Shown here one piece after another: positions 26,441 through 34,517 of a stretch of DNA of 64,000 bases. How positions within the stretch are numbered: the first letter of the stretch is position 1; each line of letters begins with the position of its first letter. The stretch is from the NCBI GenBank assembly GCA_035544875.1, contig DASZZP010000111.1, forward strand, positions 18,993 to 82,992. Direction: 5' to 3'. The position numbers and the translations under genes are program-made. A model generated the notes under the pieces. The model saw only the letters and a list, made by a program, of their open reading frames with translations, had not been told where the DNA came from and did no database searches. Origin of the DNA: JASLEW01 sp035544875 (GTDB lineage Bacteria; Acidobacteriota; Thermoanaerobaculia; Multivoradales; UBA5704).

Positions 26441-28613
26441 CACATCCCCGGACGAAGCCGCCGCGGTTACCGGATGGCTGGGCCGATGGCTGGGCCGGCG
26501 GAGTGCCGGCGGGGGCCGCCGGCGGCGCAGGCGTGGCGGTGCCAGGCTGAACGGCCGCGGGGAGCGCGGAGCGAGAGCCGGCCGGCGCGGCGGACGGAAC
26601 AGGCACCGCCGGCGCTCGCGACGGTCCCAGGACGATCGCCCGCCGCACGGGCCTGCTCGGCCCGGTGGCGGCGGCCGGCGGCGCTGGAATCGCGGCGGAA
26701 GCGACACCCTGGCCGCGCCAGAGCTCGGGCAGGTCCTCGCCGGCGCTCTCGTCGTCGGCGCCGTTCGCGCCGTTCGCGCTGTCGGCGCTGTTGGAGATGC
26801 TGGCGCGGTTCAGGGCCATGGCCGCCTCGCCGCGCGCGGCCACTGCCGCCGCACGCACGCCGCCGGCGGCGCTGCCAGAGGAGGCCGCGGGCGCATGCGG
26901 CAGGCTGGCGGTCACCACCTCGCCCGGCCACTCGACCAGCGGCTGGCGCTCGGGCCGCACGCCGCGGTAGAGCAGCACCTCGCGCACCAACCTGCCGAAG
27001 ACCGGCGCCGCCACCTGGGCGCCGTAGTAGGCGGCGCCCTGCGGCTCGTCGACCGCCACCACGCCGACCAGCACCGGCCGGTCGGCGGGCGCGAAGCCGA
27101 CGAAGCTCGGCAAGTAGGCATGCCGGGCATAGCCGCCCGCCACCGGAATCTGCGCCGTCCCGGTCTTGCCGGCCACCCGGTAGCCGGCCACCGCCGCGCC
27201 CTTGCCGGTGCCGCTCGTCACTACCCGCTCGAGCAGGCGGCGGACCTCCGCCGCCGTCGCCGCCGAGATTGGCCGCTCCACCACCACCGGGCTCAGGTGC
27301 CGCGGGACGAGGGTGTCGCCCTTGCGCACTCCGGCGAGCACGTAGGGCCGCAGCAGCTTGCCGCCGTTGGCCACCGCGGCGACAGCGACCGCGAGCTGCA
27401 GCGGGGTCACCGAGACCCCCTGGCCAAAGGAGACGTAGGCCTTGGTCAGCGGACCCCAGCGTTCGAGCGGGTGGAGGATACCCGGGCTCTCGCCGGGCAG
27501 GTCGATGCCGCTCGGCCGGCCGAAGCCGAAGCCGACGATCGTGCCATAGAGCCGCGCGCTGCCGATCTGCAGGGCGGCGCGGATCACCCCGACGTTGCTC
27601 GACTTTGCGATCACGTCGGCAAAGGTCATGAGGCCGTAGCGCTTGTGGTCGCGGATCAGGATGCCGGAGAGGGTGATCCCGCCCATGCCGCAGTCGAACA
27701 GGTCGTCGGAGCGCACCAGGCCCGATTCGAGGGCGGCCGCGGCGGTGATCACCTTGAAGGTCGAGCCGGGCTCGTAAGCATCCGTGATCGTGCGGTTGCG
27801 CCAGGCGCTCGGCGGATACCTGCCGAACTCGTTGGGATCGAATGAGGGATAGGACGCCATGGCGAGGATGGCGCCGCTCTCCGGGTCGAGGAAGACGGCA
27901 CTGCCGGTGCGCGCGCCGCGCTCCTCGACGACCCGCGCCAGCTCGCGCTCGACGATGTGCTGGACCGCCGCGTCCAGGGTGAGCACCAAGTCCTGGCCGG
28001 GCTCCGGCTCGGCGAACAGCAGATCGGGTGAAACCGCGGTGCCGCGGCGCGCATCCCGCAGCACCGTGCGGACGCCGGGTTTGCCGGTGATCACGTCGTC
28101 GAAGATCTGCTCCAGTCCGGCCAGGCCGTGGTTGTCGAAGCCGACGAAACCCAGCACCTGCGCGCCCAGGCCTCGCATCGGATAGTAGCGCTTGCTCTCG
28201 GGGACGAAGTGGATGCCCGCCAGGCGCAGCCGGCGCAGCGCCGCGGTGGCCGGCGGGTCGAGCTTGTGCGCCACGCAGAGGTACTCGCGGTCTTCGGCCA
28301 GCAGCCGTTCGAGCCGGCCGGGATCGAGCCCGCCGACCGCGTTGGCGATCGCCCGGGCGGTGGCGGCGCGGTCGGCGATCTCGGACGGCACGGCATAGAC
28401 CGATTCGACCTGAACCGACACCGCGAGCTCGCGCCCGGCCGCGTCGTAGATCGTGCCGCGCGGCGGGTCCAGAGTGATCACCCGCTGCTGCTGCTGCCGC
28501 GCCTTGTGCATGTAGCCGACGTGACGGACCACCTGCAGCTCGTAGAGACGCAGCGCGATCAGCCCCACCCAGAGGGCGCCGGCCAGGAAGACCACGGAGA
28601 GCCGCGACCTCAC
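26430..28613 (-). CDS. ftsI: Septal peptidoglycan transpeptidase FtsI (PBP3)
   Basis: Class B penicillin-binding protein that cross-links septal wall in partnership with FtsW. One N-terminal membrane helix (LSVVFLAGALWVGLIALRLYELQ) precedes the pedestal (PRGTIYDAAGRELAVSV). The transpeptidase domain has STFK with Ser284, an SSN motif (AKSSNVGVI) and KTGT with Lys483. The catalytic domain ends near residue 580. About 140 low-complexity residues rich in Pro, Ala, Gly and Ser follow and raise the length to 727, and they include N/D-x-A tripeptide repeats. The start is GTG, overlapping the ftsL stop by 4 nt. Confidence 0.96.
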   Translation of the reverse strand: MRSRLSVVFLAGALWVGLIALRLYELQVVRHVGYMHKARQQQQRVITLDPPRGTIYDAAGRELAVSVQVESVYAVPSEIADRAATARAIANAVGGLDPGRLERLLAEDREYLCVAHKLDPPATAALRRLRLAGIHFVPESKRYYPMRGLGAQVLGFVGFDNHGLAGLEQIFDDVITGKPGVRTVLRDARRGTAVSPDLLFAEPEPGQDLVLTLDAAVQHIVERELARVVEERGARTGSAVFLDPESGAILAMASYPSFDPNEFGRYPPSAWRNRTITDAYEPGSTFKVITAAAALESGLVRSDDLFDCGMGGITLSGILIRDHKRYGLMTFADVIAKSSNVGVIRAALQIGSARLYGTIVGFGFGRPSGIDLPGESPGILHPLERWGPLTKAYVSFGQGVSVTPLQLAVAVAAVANGGKLLRPYVLAGVRKGDTLVPRHLSPVVVERPISAATAAEVRRLLERVVTSGTGKGAAVAGYRVAGKTGTAQIPVAGGYARHAYLPSFVGFAPADRPVLVGVVAVDEPQGAAYYGAQVAAPVFGRLVREVLLYRGVRPERQPLVEWPGEVVTASLPHAPAASSGSAAGGVRAAAVAARGEAAMALNRASISNSADSANGANGADDESAGEDLPELWRGQGVASAAIPAPPAAATGPSRPVRRAIVLGPSRAPAVPVPSAAPAGSRSALPAAVQPGTATPAPPAAPAGTPPAQPSAQPSGNRGGFVRGCDAA
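26752..26796. repeat. 9-bp tandem repeat (5 units) in the ftsI C-terminal extension
   Basis: Units TCGTCGGCG, CCGTTCGCG, CCGTTCGCG, CTGTCGGCG, CTGTTGGAG in exact register. The encoded tripeptides are NSA-DSA-NGA-NGA-DDE in the non-catalytic tail. Confidence 0.8.
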
Positions 28614-28957
28614 GGCTGCAGCTCCTCCCAGAAGATCACCTGCTCGAGCGCCGGCGGCCGCATGCCGAGCTCGCGCACCGCCCGCTGCTCGATCTGCTGC
28701 GGGCTGGCCAGGTACGACGCTTCCAGCCGCAGCTGGCGCTCGATCTGCGACAGGTCGCGCAGCTGGCGCTCGAGCGTGTCGATGCGGTAGCCGGTGCGCA
28801 GCGCTTCGAGATGGAGCCAGGTATAGGCGAGCAGGCCGCCGCCCAGCACCACGACCGCGAGCAGGACCGCCGCCAGCTCACGCACCAGGCGGCGGTCGCG
28901 CTCGCGGACCAGGTAGGTGTTGACCACCGGCCGCCTGGAGGAGTAGGCGTTGCGCAA
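28610..28957 (-). CDS. ftsL: Cell division protein FtsL
   Basis: A 115-residue bitopic divisome protein, identified by position between rsmH and ftsI and by architecture. It has a basic N-terminus, one membrane helix (LAAVLLAVVVLGGGLLAYTWLHLEAL) and then a coiled-coil stretch (TLERQLRDLSQIERQLRLEASYLASPQQIEQRA) ending in LGMRPPALEQVIF. FtsL diverges strongly in sequence, so position carries much of the weight. The start appears to be TTG, with GGAGG 9 nt upstream in the end of rsmH. The stop overlaps the ftsI GTG by 4 nt. Confidence 0.88.
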   Translation of the reverse strand: MRNAYSSRRPVVNTYLVRERDRRLVRELAAVLLAVVVLGGGLLAYTWLHLEALRTGYRIDTLERQLRDLSQIERQLRLEASYLASPQQIEQRAVRELGMRPPALEQVIFWEELQP

Positions 28958-28960
28958 CGC

Positions 28961-29941
28961 TCACAGCCTCCTGGCGGCGCGCAGCCGGGCGGAGCGGGAG
29001 CGCGGGTTCCACTCGACTTCCGCCGGCTGCGGGCGGAGCGGCTTCTTGGTCAGAGCCTCGAGGAGCTGGCTCTCCGCCCGCGGCCGTCCGGTCACCTGGT
29101 CGATGTCGCCGCGCGCCAGGTCGCGGATCGTGTTCTTGACGATGCGGTCTTCGAGGCTGTGATAGGAGATGACCACCAGCCGGCCGTCGCTGGCGAGCAG
29201 GCGCACCGCTTGCTCGATGAAGCTCTCCAGCCCGGCCAGCTCGTCGTTGACCGCGATGCGCAGCGCCTGGAAGACGCGGGTCGCCGGGTCGATCCGCGCC
29301 TGTCTGCCGGAGCGCCACGGCTGATCCCGCCGCTCCCCCTTGACGGTGTCGATCAGGCGTTTGAGCTCGCCGGTCGTGGCGAGCGGCTGCTCGGAGCGCG
29401 CCGCGACGATCGCCCGCGCGATCCGGCGCGCCTGCTTTTCCTCGCCAAGGTCTCTGAAGATCTTTTCCAACTCTCCCTCCGAGCTGCGCTGGATCAGCTC
29501 TGCGGCGGTGGTGCCGGAGAGCCCCATGCGCATGTCGAGCGGCCCGTCGAGGCGAAAGCTGAAGCCGCGCTCCCGGGTTTCGAGCTGCAGCGAGGAGACC
29601 CCGAGATCGGCCAGGATGCCGCTCGCGGCACCGGCGGCGCCAGCGCCGCCGGCCCAGGCCGGCGCGCCGCGCCCGAGCTGAGCGAGCGTGCTCTCGAGCT
29701 GATGGAAGTTGGCGTTTTTGAGAACGACCCGGTCGCCGAAAGGCGCCAGGCGGGCGGCGGCGCGCTCGAGCGCCTGCGCGTCGCGATCGATGCCGAGCAG
29801 GCGGGCGCCCGGTGCGCGGCGCAGCAACGCCTCGGCGTGGCCGCCGAGTCCGACCGTGGCGTCGATGAACAGCCCGCCGCGCTCGGGCGCGAGCAGCTCC
29901 AGAGTTTCGCGGACCAGCACCGGGCGATGTTCGATGACCAA
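28961..29941 (-). CDS. rsmH: 16S rRNA m4C1402 methyltransferase RsmH (MraW)
   Basis: S-adenosylmethionine enzyme methylating C1402 of 16S rRNA. It begins VIEHRPVLVRETLELLAPERGGLFIDATVGLGGHAEALL, where the DATVGLGGH segment is the SAM-binding loop. GILADLGVSSLQL, GFSFRLDGPLDMRMG and VISYHSLEDRIVK are family signatures. Length is 326 residues. A Gly/Ala-rich insertion (AWAGGAGAAGAASG) precedes GILADLG. The start is TTG, with GGAGGT 9 nt upstream. It follows mraZ by 75 bp. Confidence 0.97.
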   Translation of the reverse strand: MVIEHRPVLVRETLELLAPERGGLFIDATVGLGGHAEALLRRAPGARLLGIDRDAQALERAAARLAPFGDRVVLKNANFHQLESTLAQLGRGAPAWAGGAGAAGAASGILADLGVSSLQLETRERGFSFRLDGPLDMRMGLSGTTAAELIQRSSEGELEKIFRDLGEEKQARRIARAIVAARSEQPLATTGELKRLIDTVKGERRDQPWRSGRQARIDPATRVFQALRIAVNDELAGLESFIEQAVRLLASDGRLVVISYHSLEDRIVKNTIRDLARGDIDQVTGRPRAESQLLEALTKKPLRPQPAEVEWNPRSRSARLRAARRL

Positions 29942-30016
29942 CCGCTCCGACCTCCGACTTGCGCCGCCGGCAGGGCCACGGCCGGGGACCCCGCGGCCTC
30001 CGGATGCGCGCCCACC

Positions 30017-30457
30017 TCAGATCCCCCGTTCGCTCAAGGCACGGAAGTCGTCTTCCGTGAATGGCTGCTCGTCGAGGCGGCGCGCGAAGCGCTCGCGGTT
30101 CCACACCACCAGGTGGTCGAGGTGGGCGGAGACCACCACCTCGCCGGTCATGCCGGCGCTGTCGCGCAGGATCGGCGGCAGCACGACCCTCCCCTGCCCG
30201 TCGATCCGCGTCTGCTGGCCGTAGAAGCTGACCCGCTCGAGGTAGCGCGCCTTGACCCGGTCGGTCGAGGGCATGGCGCCGAGACGGGCCTCGATCTCCT
30301 CCCAGACCGGCAGCGGATAGACCAGCGCCGCGTCGCCCGCCACCGAAGTGACGAACAGCTCGGGGCCGTAGCGCTCCTCGATCACCCGGCGGAAATCGGT
30401 CGGGATCTTGAGCCTGCCCTTATCGTCGATCTTGGCCGGAGCACTTCCGCGAAACAT
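30017..30457 (-). CDS. mraZ: Transcriptional regulator MraZ
   Basis: A 146-residue AbrB-fold DNA-binding protein, first gene of the division cluster and usually a repressor of its own operon. Two MraZ repeats are visible: KIDDKGRLKIPTDFRRVIEE (residues about 9-28) and RIDGQGRVVLPPILRDSAGM (about 83-102). The ATG has GGAAGAGGG just upstream. Three TGGA-type boxes with 10-bp spacing lie 49-73 bp before the ATG and overlap the promoter. This is the expected arrangement for autoregulation. Confidence 0.96.
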   Translation of the reverse strand: MFRGSAPAKIDDKGRLKIPTDFRRVIEERYGPELFVTSVAGDAALVYPLPVWEEIEARLGAMPSTDRVKARYLERVSFYGQQTRIDGQGRVVLPPILRDSAGMTGEVVVSAHLDHLVVWNRERFARRLDEQPFTEDDFRALSERGI

Positions 30458-30490
30458 CGCCCTCTTCCAGACAGCAGCTGTTGAAGCGGA

Positions 30491-30519
30491 ATCCTAGCAG
30501 TTGACTCCACTTTTGTCCA
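30491..30519 (-). promoter_or_regulatory. Sigma70-type promoter of the mraZ/dcw operon
   Basis: On the minus strand, TGGACA (30519-30514) and TAGGAT (30496-30491) are separated by exactly 17 bp, one and two mismatches from consensus. Transcription would start near 30484, leaving a leader of about 27 nt before mraZ. Confidence 0.65.
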
Positions 30520-30530
30520 TTTTTTTCCAC
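30506..30530 (-). promoter_or_regulatory. MraZ operator: three TGGA boxes at 10-bp spacing
   Basis: On the minus strand GTGGA, ATGGA and GTGGA occur at 30530-30526, 30520-30516 and 30510-30506, each separated by 5 bp. Known MraZ sites are direct TGG(G/A)-type repeats with this same 10-bp period. They overlap the -35 element, so bound MraZ would block RNA polymerase. Confidence 0.75.
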
Positions 30531-30849
30531 CACACCATTGATCCGTGCGCCAGGGGAGGGGGCGGTCCCCTTCCCCCCCGGCGCCGCCGGGCAGGCCGCA
30601 CGTCCGGCTATGGACGTACGGCATGCCCCGGAGGGCACGACCCGGCGGCTTCCGACCTGCCGGGAGTGCCGCAACAGGCGACAGCTGCGGCCGACAACCG
30701 GGAAGGGACTCGCGGGGGATGCTGGGGGCGATCCGATGGCTGCTTCGAGAAGGCCTCCACCGCCACATCGCAGCGCTCTCTCATCCCTCGGGATCGGCAC
30801 CGCCGGTCGGGGCGAGGACGAAAACCGCCTGGGCTAGACTCTCCCCGCG
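30531..30849. other. Intergenic region between mraZ and mfd
   Basis: The divergent gap carries the mraZ control region at its left end and a hairpin element at 30600-30635. I see no convincing mfd promoter or ribosome site near the mfd ATG. Short open frames on both strands look like chance in GC-rich DNA. Confidence 0.5.
30600..30635 (+). repeat. Hairpin element copy 1 (upstream of mfd)
   Basis: ACGTCC at 30600-30605 pairs with GGACGT at 30612-30617 over a 6-nt loop. CGGCATGCCCCGGAGGG follows at 30619-30635. A second copy lies behind mfd at 34464-34499 with different but still paired stem bases. Confidence 0.6.
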
Positions 30850-33800
30850 ATGATCGAACAGGCGTGGGAGGAGCCCTCCCGGACGCTGCGTGGCAGTGCG
30901 CCCTATCGGGCGCTGCGCGAGCGTCTCGGCGAAGCGACGCGGCTGCCGGTGCCGGCGGCGGCCTGGGTGGCGGCGCTGCTGGTCGAGGACCTGGGCCGGC
31001 CGCTGGTCGCGGTGGTGCCGCGCGAGGCCGACGCACTGACCTGGATGGAGGCGGCGCGGCTGTTCGGCGGCGAGCGGGCGGCGGTCTACTTCCCGGCGCC
31101 ATCGCTGACTCCCTACCACGAGGCCGAGACCTCGCTGCTGGTGCGGGCCCAGGAATCGGTGGCGCTCGACCGCGTGCTCGAGCGGACGGCCGGGATGGTC
31201 GTGACGACGCCGCGGGCGCTCTTCCGTCGCCTGCCGCGCGGCGACGAGTTCGCCGCCTCGGTGCTCACCCTGCGCCCCGGCGAAGACCACCCGATCGAGC
31301 GCCTCGTCGAGCAGCTGGCGCGGCATGGCTTCCGCCGCAGCGACCTGGTCTACGAGGTGGGCGACTTCGCGGTGCGCGGCGGGGTCTTCGACCTCTTCCC
31401 CCCCGGAGAAGAGGCGCCGGTGCGGCTCGATCTGTTCGGCGACACCATCGAGTCGATCCGCTGGTTCGACCCGCAGAGCCAGCGCTCCGAGGACACCCTC
31501 GAGTCGGTCCGGGTCTTGCCGCTCTATCTCTTCCCGGGCGGCGCCGGCGAGGCGCGGCGGCTCGCCGACCTGCTGCTGGCGCACGATCCGGACCTGGGCC
31601 CGGAGGGGGCGGAGCTGATCGAGGCGCTGCGCACGCGCGGCGCCTTTCCGGGGTGGGAGAACTATCTGCCGCTGCTCGGGCGCGACACGGCGCTGCTCGA
31701 GCTGGTCCCCGAACCGCTGCTCTTTGCCGTCGATGCGCCGGCGCTGGCGGCCGAGGTGGACCATCACGCCGCACGCATGGCAGCCGAGTTCGCGGCCCGC
31801 CGGGAGCAGCGCCGGCTCGCCATCCCCCCGGAAGCCCTGGAGCTGCCCGCCGCGGCGGTGCGCGCCGGGCTGGCCCGCGCCGCGATCCGGCTGGGCGAGC
31901 TGGCGGGCGATAGCGGCGATATCAGCGGCAGGGGCGGCGGCGCGAGCGGTGTCGGCACGGCCGCCGGCGGCGGCATGGGCACGGCGGCCGGGGGCGGCGG
32001 CGCCGGCATGCCCAGGGTCGACTTCCACGGCACGCTCACCGATCTCTTTCACGGCCAGCTGCCGCGCTTCCCGCTGGAAGTCGACACCGCGCGGGCGCGC
32101 GGCGAACGCTGCCTGGTGGTGGTGCCGGAGCATCACCGGCGCCGCACCGAGGAGCTGCTTGCCGGGCGCGAGGTCCGCCTCGGCCGCGGCGGAGCCGAGC
32201 TGATCACCGGCGAGCTCGGGCGCGGGTTCCGGCTGCCCGCGGCCGGCGTCGTGGTCTTCGGCGAGCAGCAGCTGCTGCCCCAGGCCAAGCTGCAGCGGCG
32301 GCCGGCCAAAGCCCGCTACGGCCCTTTCCTCTCCGGCCTGCGCGACCTCAAGGTGGGCGACTACGTGGTCCACGTCGACCACGGCATCGGCCAGTTCGTG
32401 GCCCTGCGCTCGGTCGGCCGCGACGGCGACGGCGCGGGCGGCGGGCTGCCGCCGCTGGTGCGCGACGCTTTCAAGATGGCCGCCGCCGGCCCCCCGGCCC
32501 AGCCGACGGAGGTGATGGAGATCGCCTACGCAGCCGGCAAGCTGCTGCTGCTGCCGCTCGCCCGCCTCGACCAGCTGCAGAAGTTCAGCGGCATCGAGGG
32601 CGTCGCGCCTCGCCTCGACCAGCTCGGCGGCACTTCGTGGAACCGCACCAAGAGCAAGGTCAAGAACAGCCTGCGCGACATGGCGGCCGAGCTGCTCAAG
32701 CTCTATGCCGAGCGCCAGCTGGCGCGGGCGCCCGCCATGCCACCCGACAGCGACCTGCAGAGCCAGTTCGAGTCCGCGTTCGCCTACGAGGAGAGCCCCG
32801 ACCAGGAGGAGGCGATCGCGGTCATCAAGGAGGACTTGCAGCGCGACCGGCCGATGGACCGGCTGCTGTGCGGCGACGTCGGATACGGCAAGACCGAGGT
32901 GGCGATGCGCGCCGCTTTCAAGGTGGTCGACGGCGGCGGCCAGGTCGCCGTCCTGGCCCCGACCACCATTCTGGCCGACCAGCACCTGGAGACCTTCCGG
33001 CGGCGCTTCGCCGGCTTTCCGGTCACGATCGAGATGGTGTCGCGCATTCGCACCCCGCAAGAGATGCGCGAGCTGCGGCAGCGGCTCGCGGCGGGCAAGA
33101 TCGACGTCCTGATCGGCACTCACCGCCTGCTGTCGCGCGACATCGAGATCCCGCAGCTGGGGCTGCTGATCGTCGACGAGGAGCAACGCTTCGGGGTGGC
33201 GCAGAAAGAGCGCTTGAAGCAGTGGAAGAATAACGTCCACGTCCTCGCCATGTCGGCGACCCCGGTGCCGCGCACGCTGCAGCTGTCGCTGGCCGGGGTG
33301 CGCGACCTGTCGGTGATCGAGACCCCGCCCAAGGACCGCATGGCGGTCGAGACCGCGATCCTGCCGTGGAAGGCCGACCTGGTGCGCGAGGCGATCGAGT
33401 TCGAGGTCGAGCGCGGGGGACAGGTCTACTACGTTTACAATCGGGTGGAATCGATCGAGAAAATGCTCGCGCGGCTGCGCGAGATCGTGCCCGGACTGCG
33501 CATCACGGTCGGCCACGGCCAGCTCGACGAGATCGAGCTCGCCCGCCGCATGCATGCCTTCACGCGCGGCGAGTTCGACCTGCTGCTCGCCACCACGATC
33601 ATCGAGAACGGCATCGACATCCCCAACGTCAACACCATGATCGTGCACCGCGCGGACCGCTTCGGCCTGGCGCAGCTCTATCAGCTGCGCGGCCGCGTCG
33701 GGCGGAGCAGCCAGCTCGCCTACTGCTACCTGCTGGTGCCCGCCGATCGGATCCTCTCGCCGCAGGCGCGCAAGCGCCTCGACGCCATCCGCGAGTTCAC

Positions 33801-34398
33801 CGACCTGGGTGCGGGTTTCCGCATCGCGGCGCGCGACCTGGAGATCCGCGGCGCCGGCAACCTGCTGGGCGGCGAGCAGAGCGGCCACATCGCGGCGGTC
33901 GGCATCGAGACTTACCTCAAGCTGCTCGAAGAGACGGTGCGGGAGCTGCGGGGCGAGAGCGTGGCCGAAGCGCCTTCGGTCGCCATCGACCTGCCGGTGC
34001 CCATGTCCATCCCCGAGGAGTACGTCGCCGACGCCAACCTGCGCATGGAGCTCTACCAGAAGATCGCCGCCGCCGAGAGTTCCGGCCGCGAGCTCCTCGA
34101 CGAGCTCGCCGACCGTTTCGGGCCGCCCCCCGAGGCGGTCGCCAGCCTGGTCGAGGTGGCGGCGCTGAAGCGGCTCGCCGAGGCGCTGCGCGTGCAGTCG
34201 ATCTCGGCCCGGGGCGCGGAGCTGGTGATCCGGCTGCGCCGCGACGCCCGCATCGACGTCGAGCGGCTGATCGAGCTGGTGTCGAGCCGCGAGGGGGCCA
34301 GCTTCAGCCCGACCGGCGTCCTCGTCTTGACCGGCGGTGGCGGCGGCCGGCCGATGCTCGCCATGGCGCGTGCGACCCTTGAGGCTCTTGCCCAGTGA
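30850..34398 (+). CDS. mfd: Transcription-repair coupling factor Mfd
   Basis: DNA translocase that removes stalled RNA polymerase and recruits UvrA/UvrB. The N-terminal UvrB-like module spans about residues 1-330 (YFPAPSLTPYHEAETS, GVFDLFPPGEEAPVRLDLFGD). An RNA-polymerase-interacting domain begins LKVGDYVVHVDHGIGQFVAL near 500. The helicase core has Walker A GYGKT with Lys681, DEEQRFGVAQKERLK, and motif VI QLRGRVGRSSQLAYCY. The C-terminal TRCF domain contains EEYVADANLRMELYQKIA. Length is 1182 residues. A Gly-rich insertion of about 35 residues (near 353-388) lies in the N-terminal half and is absent from typical members. Confidence 0.97.
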   Translation: MIEQAWEEPSRTLRGSAPYRALRERLGEATRLPVPAAAWVAALLVEDLGRPLVAVVPREADALTWMEAARLFGGERAAVYFPAPSLTPYHEAETSLLVRAQESVALDRVLERTAGMVVTTPRALFRRLPRGDEFAASVLTLRPGEDHPIERLVEQLARHGFRRSDLVYEVGDFAVRGGVFDLFPPGEEAPVRLDLFGDTIESIRWFDPQSQRSEDTLESVRVLPLYLFPGGAGEARRLADLLLAHDPDLGPEGAELIEALRTRGAFPGWENYLPLLGRDTALLELVPEPLLFAVDAPALAAEVDHHAARMAAEFAARREQRRLAIPPEALELPAAAVRAGLARAAIRLGELAGDSGDISGRGGGASGVGTAAGGGMGTAAGGGGAGMPRVDFHGTLTDLFHGQLPRFPLEVDTARARGERCLVVVPEHHRRRTEELLAGREVRLGRGGAELITGELGRGFRLPAAGVVVFGEQQLLPQAKLQRRPAKARYGPFLSGLRDLKVGDYVVHVDHGIGQFVALRSVGRDGDGAGGGLPPLVRDAFKMAAAGPPAQPTEVMEIAYAAGKLLLLPLARLDQLQKFSGIEGVAPRLDQLGGTSWNRTKSKVKNSLRDMAAELLKLYAERQLARAPAMPPDSDLQSQFESAFAYEESPDQEEAIAVIKEDLQRDRPMDRLLCGDVGYGKTEVAMRAAFKVVDGGGQVAVLAPTTILADQHLETFRRRFAGFPVTIEMVSRIRTPQEMRELRQRLAAGKIDVLIGTHRLLSRDIEIPQLGLLIVDEEQRFGVAQKERLKQWKNNVHVLAMSATPVPRTLQLSLAGVRDLSVIETPPKDRMAVETAILPWKADLVREAIEFEVERGGQVYYVYNRVESIEKMLARLREIVPGLRITVGHGQLDEIELARRMHAFTRGEFDLLLATTIIENGIDIPNVNTMIVHRADRFGLAQLYQLRGRVGRSSQLAYCYLLVPADRILSPQARKRLDAIREFTDLGAGFRIAARDLEIRGAGNLLGGEQSGHIAAVGIETYLKLLEETVRELRGESVAEAPSVAIDLPVPMSIPEEYVADANLRMELYQKIAAAESSGRELLDELADRFGPPPEAVASLVEVAALKRLAEALRVQSISARGAELVIRLRRDARIDVERLIELVSSREGASFSPTGVLVLTGGGGGRPMLAMARATLEALAQ

Positions 34399-34463
34399 AC
34401 GGGGCCGGCGGCCGGCAGCCCAGCCGGCAGGTCGGCCGCGGCTTTCGCCTGTCGCGGCCGCCA

Positions 34464-34499
34464 CTCGTCCATGGTGGACGAGCGGCATTCCCCGGAGGG
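34464..34499 (+). repeat. Hairpin element copy 2 (downstream of mfd)
   Basis: CTCGTCC (34464-34470) pairs perfectly with GGACGAG (34476-34482) over a 5-nt loop, followed by CGGCATTCCCCGGAGGG. The 17-nt tail differs at one base from copy 1 at 30619-30635, while the stem bases differ in a compensated way. It sits between mfd and the next gene. Confidence 0.6.
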
Positions 34500-34517
34500 A
34501 TCTTCCGGCAGGTCGCG

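Noticed and set aside
30781..34488. A 1235-codon open frame on the minus strand across mfd
   Set aside because: It lies fully antisense to mfd, has low-complexity translation and no recognisable motif; GC-rich coding DNA often leaves the complementary frame open.
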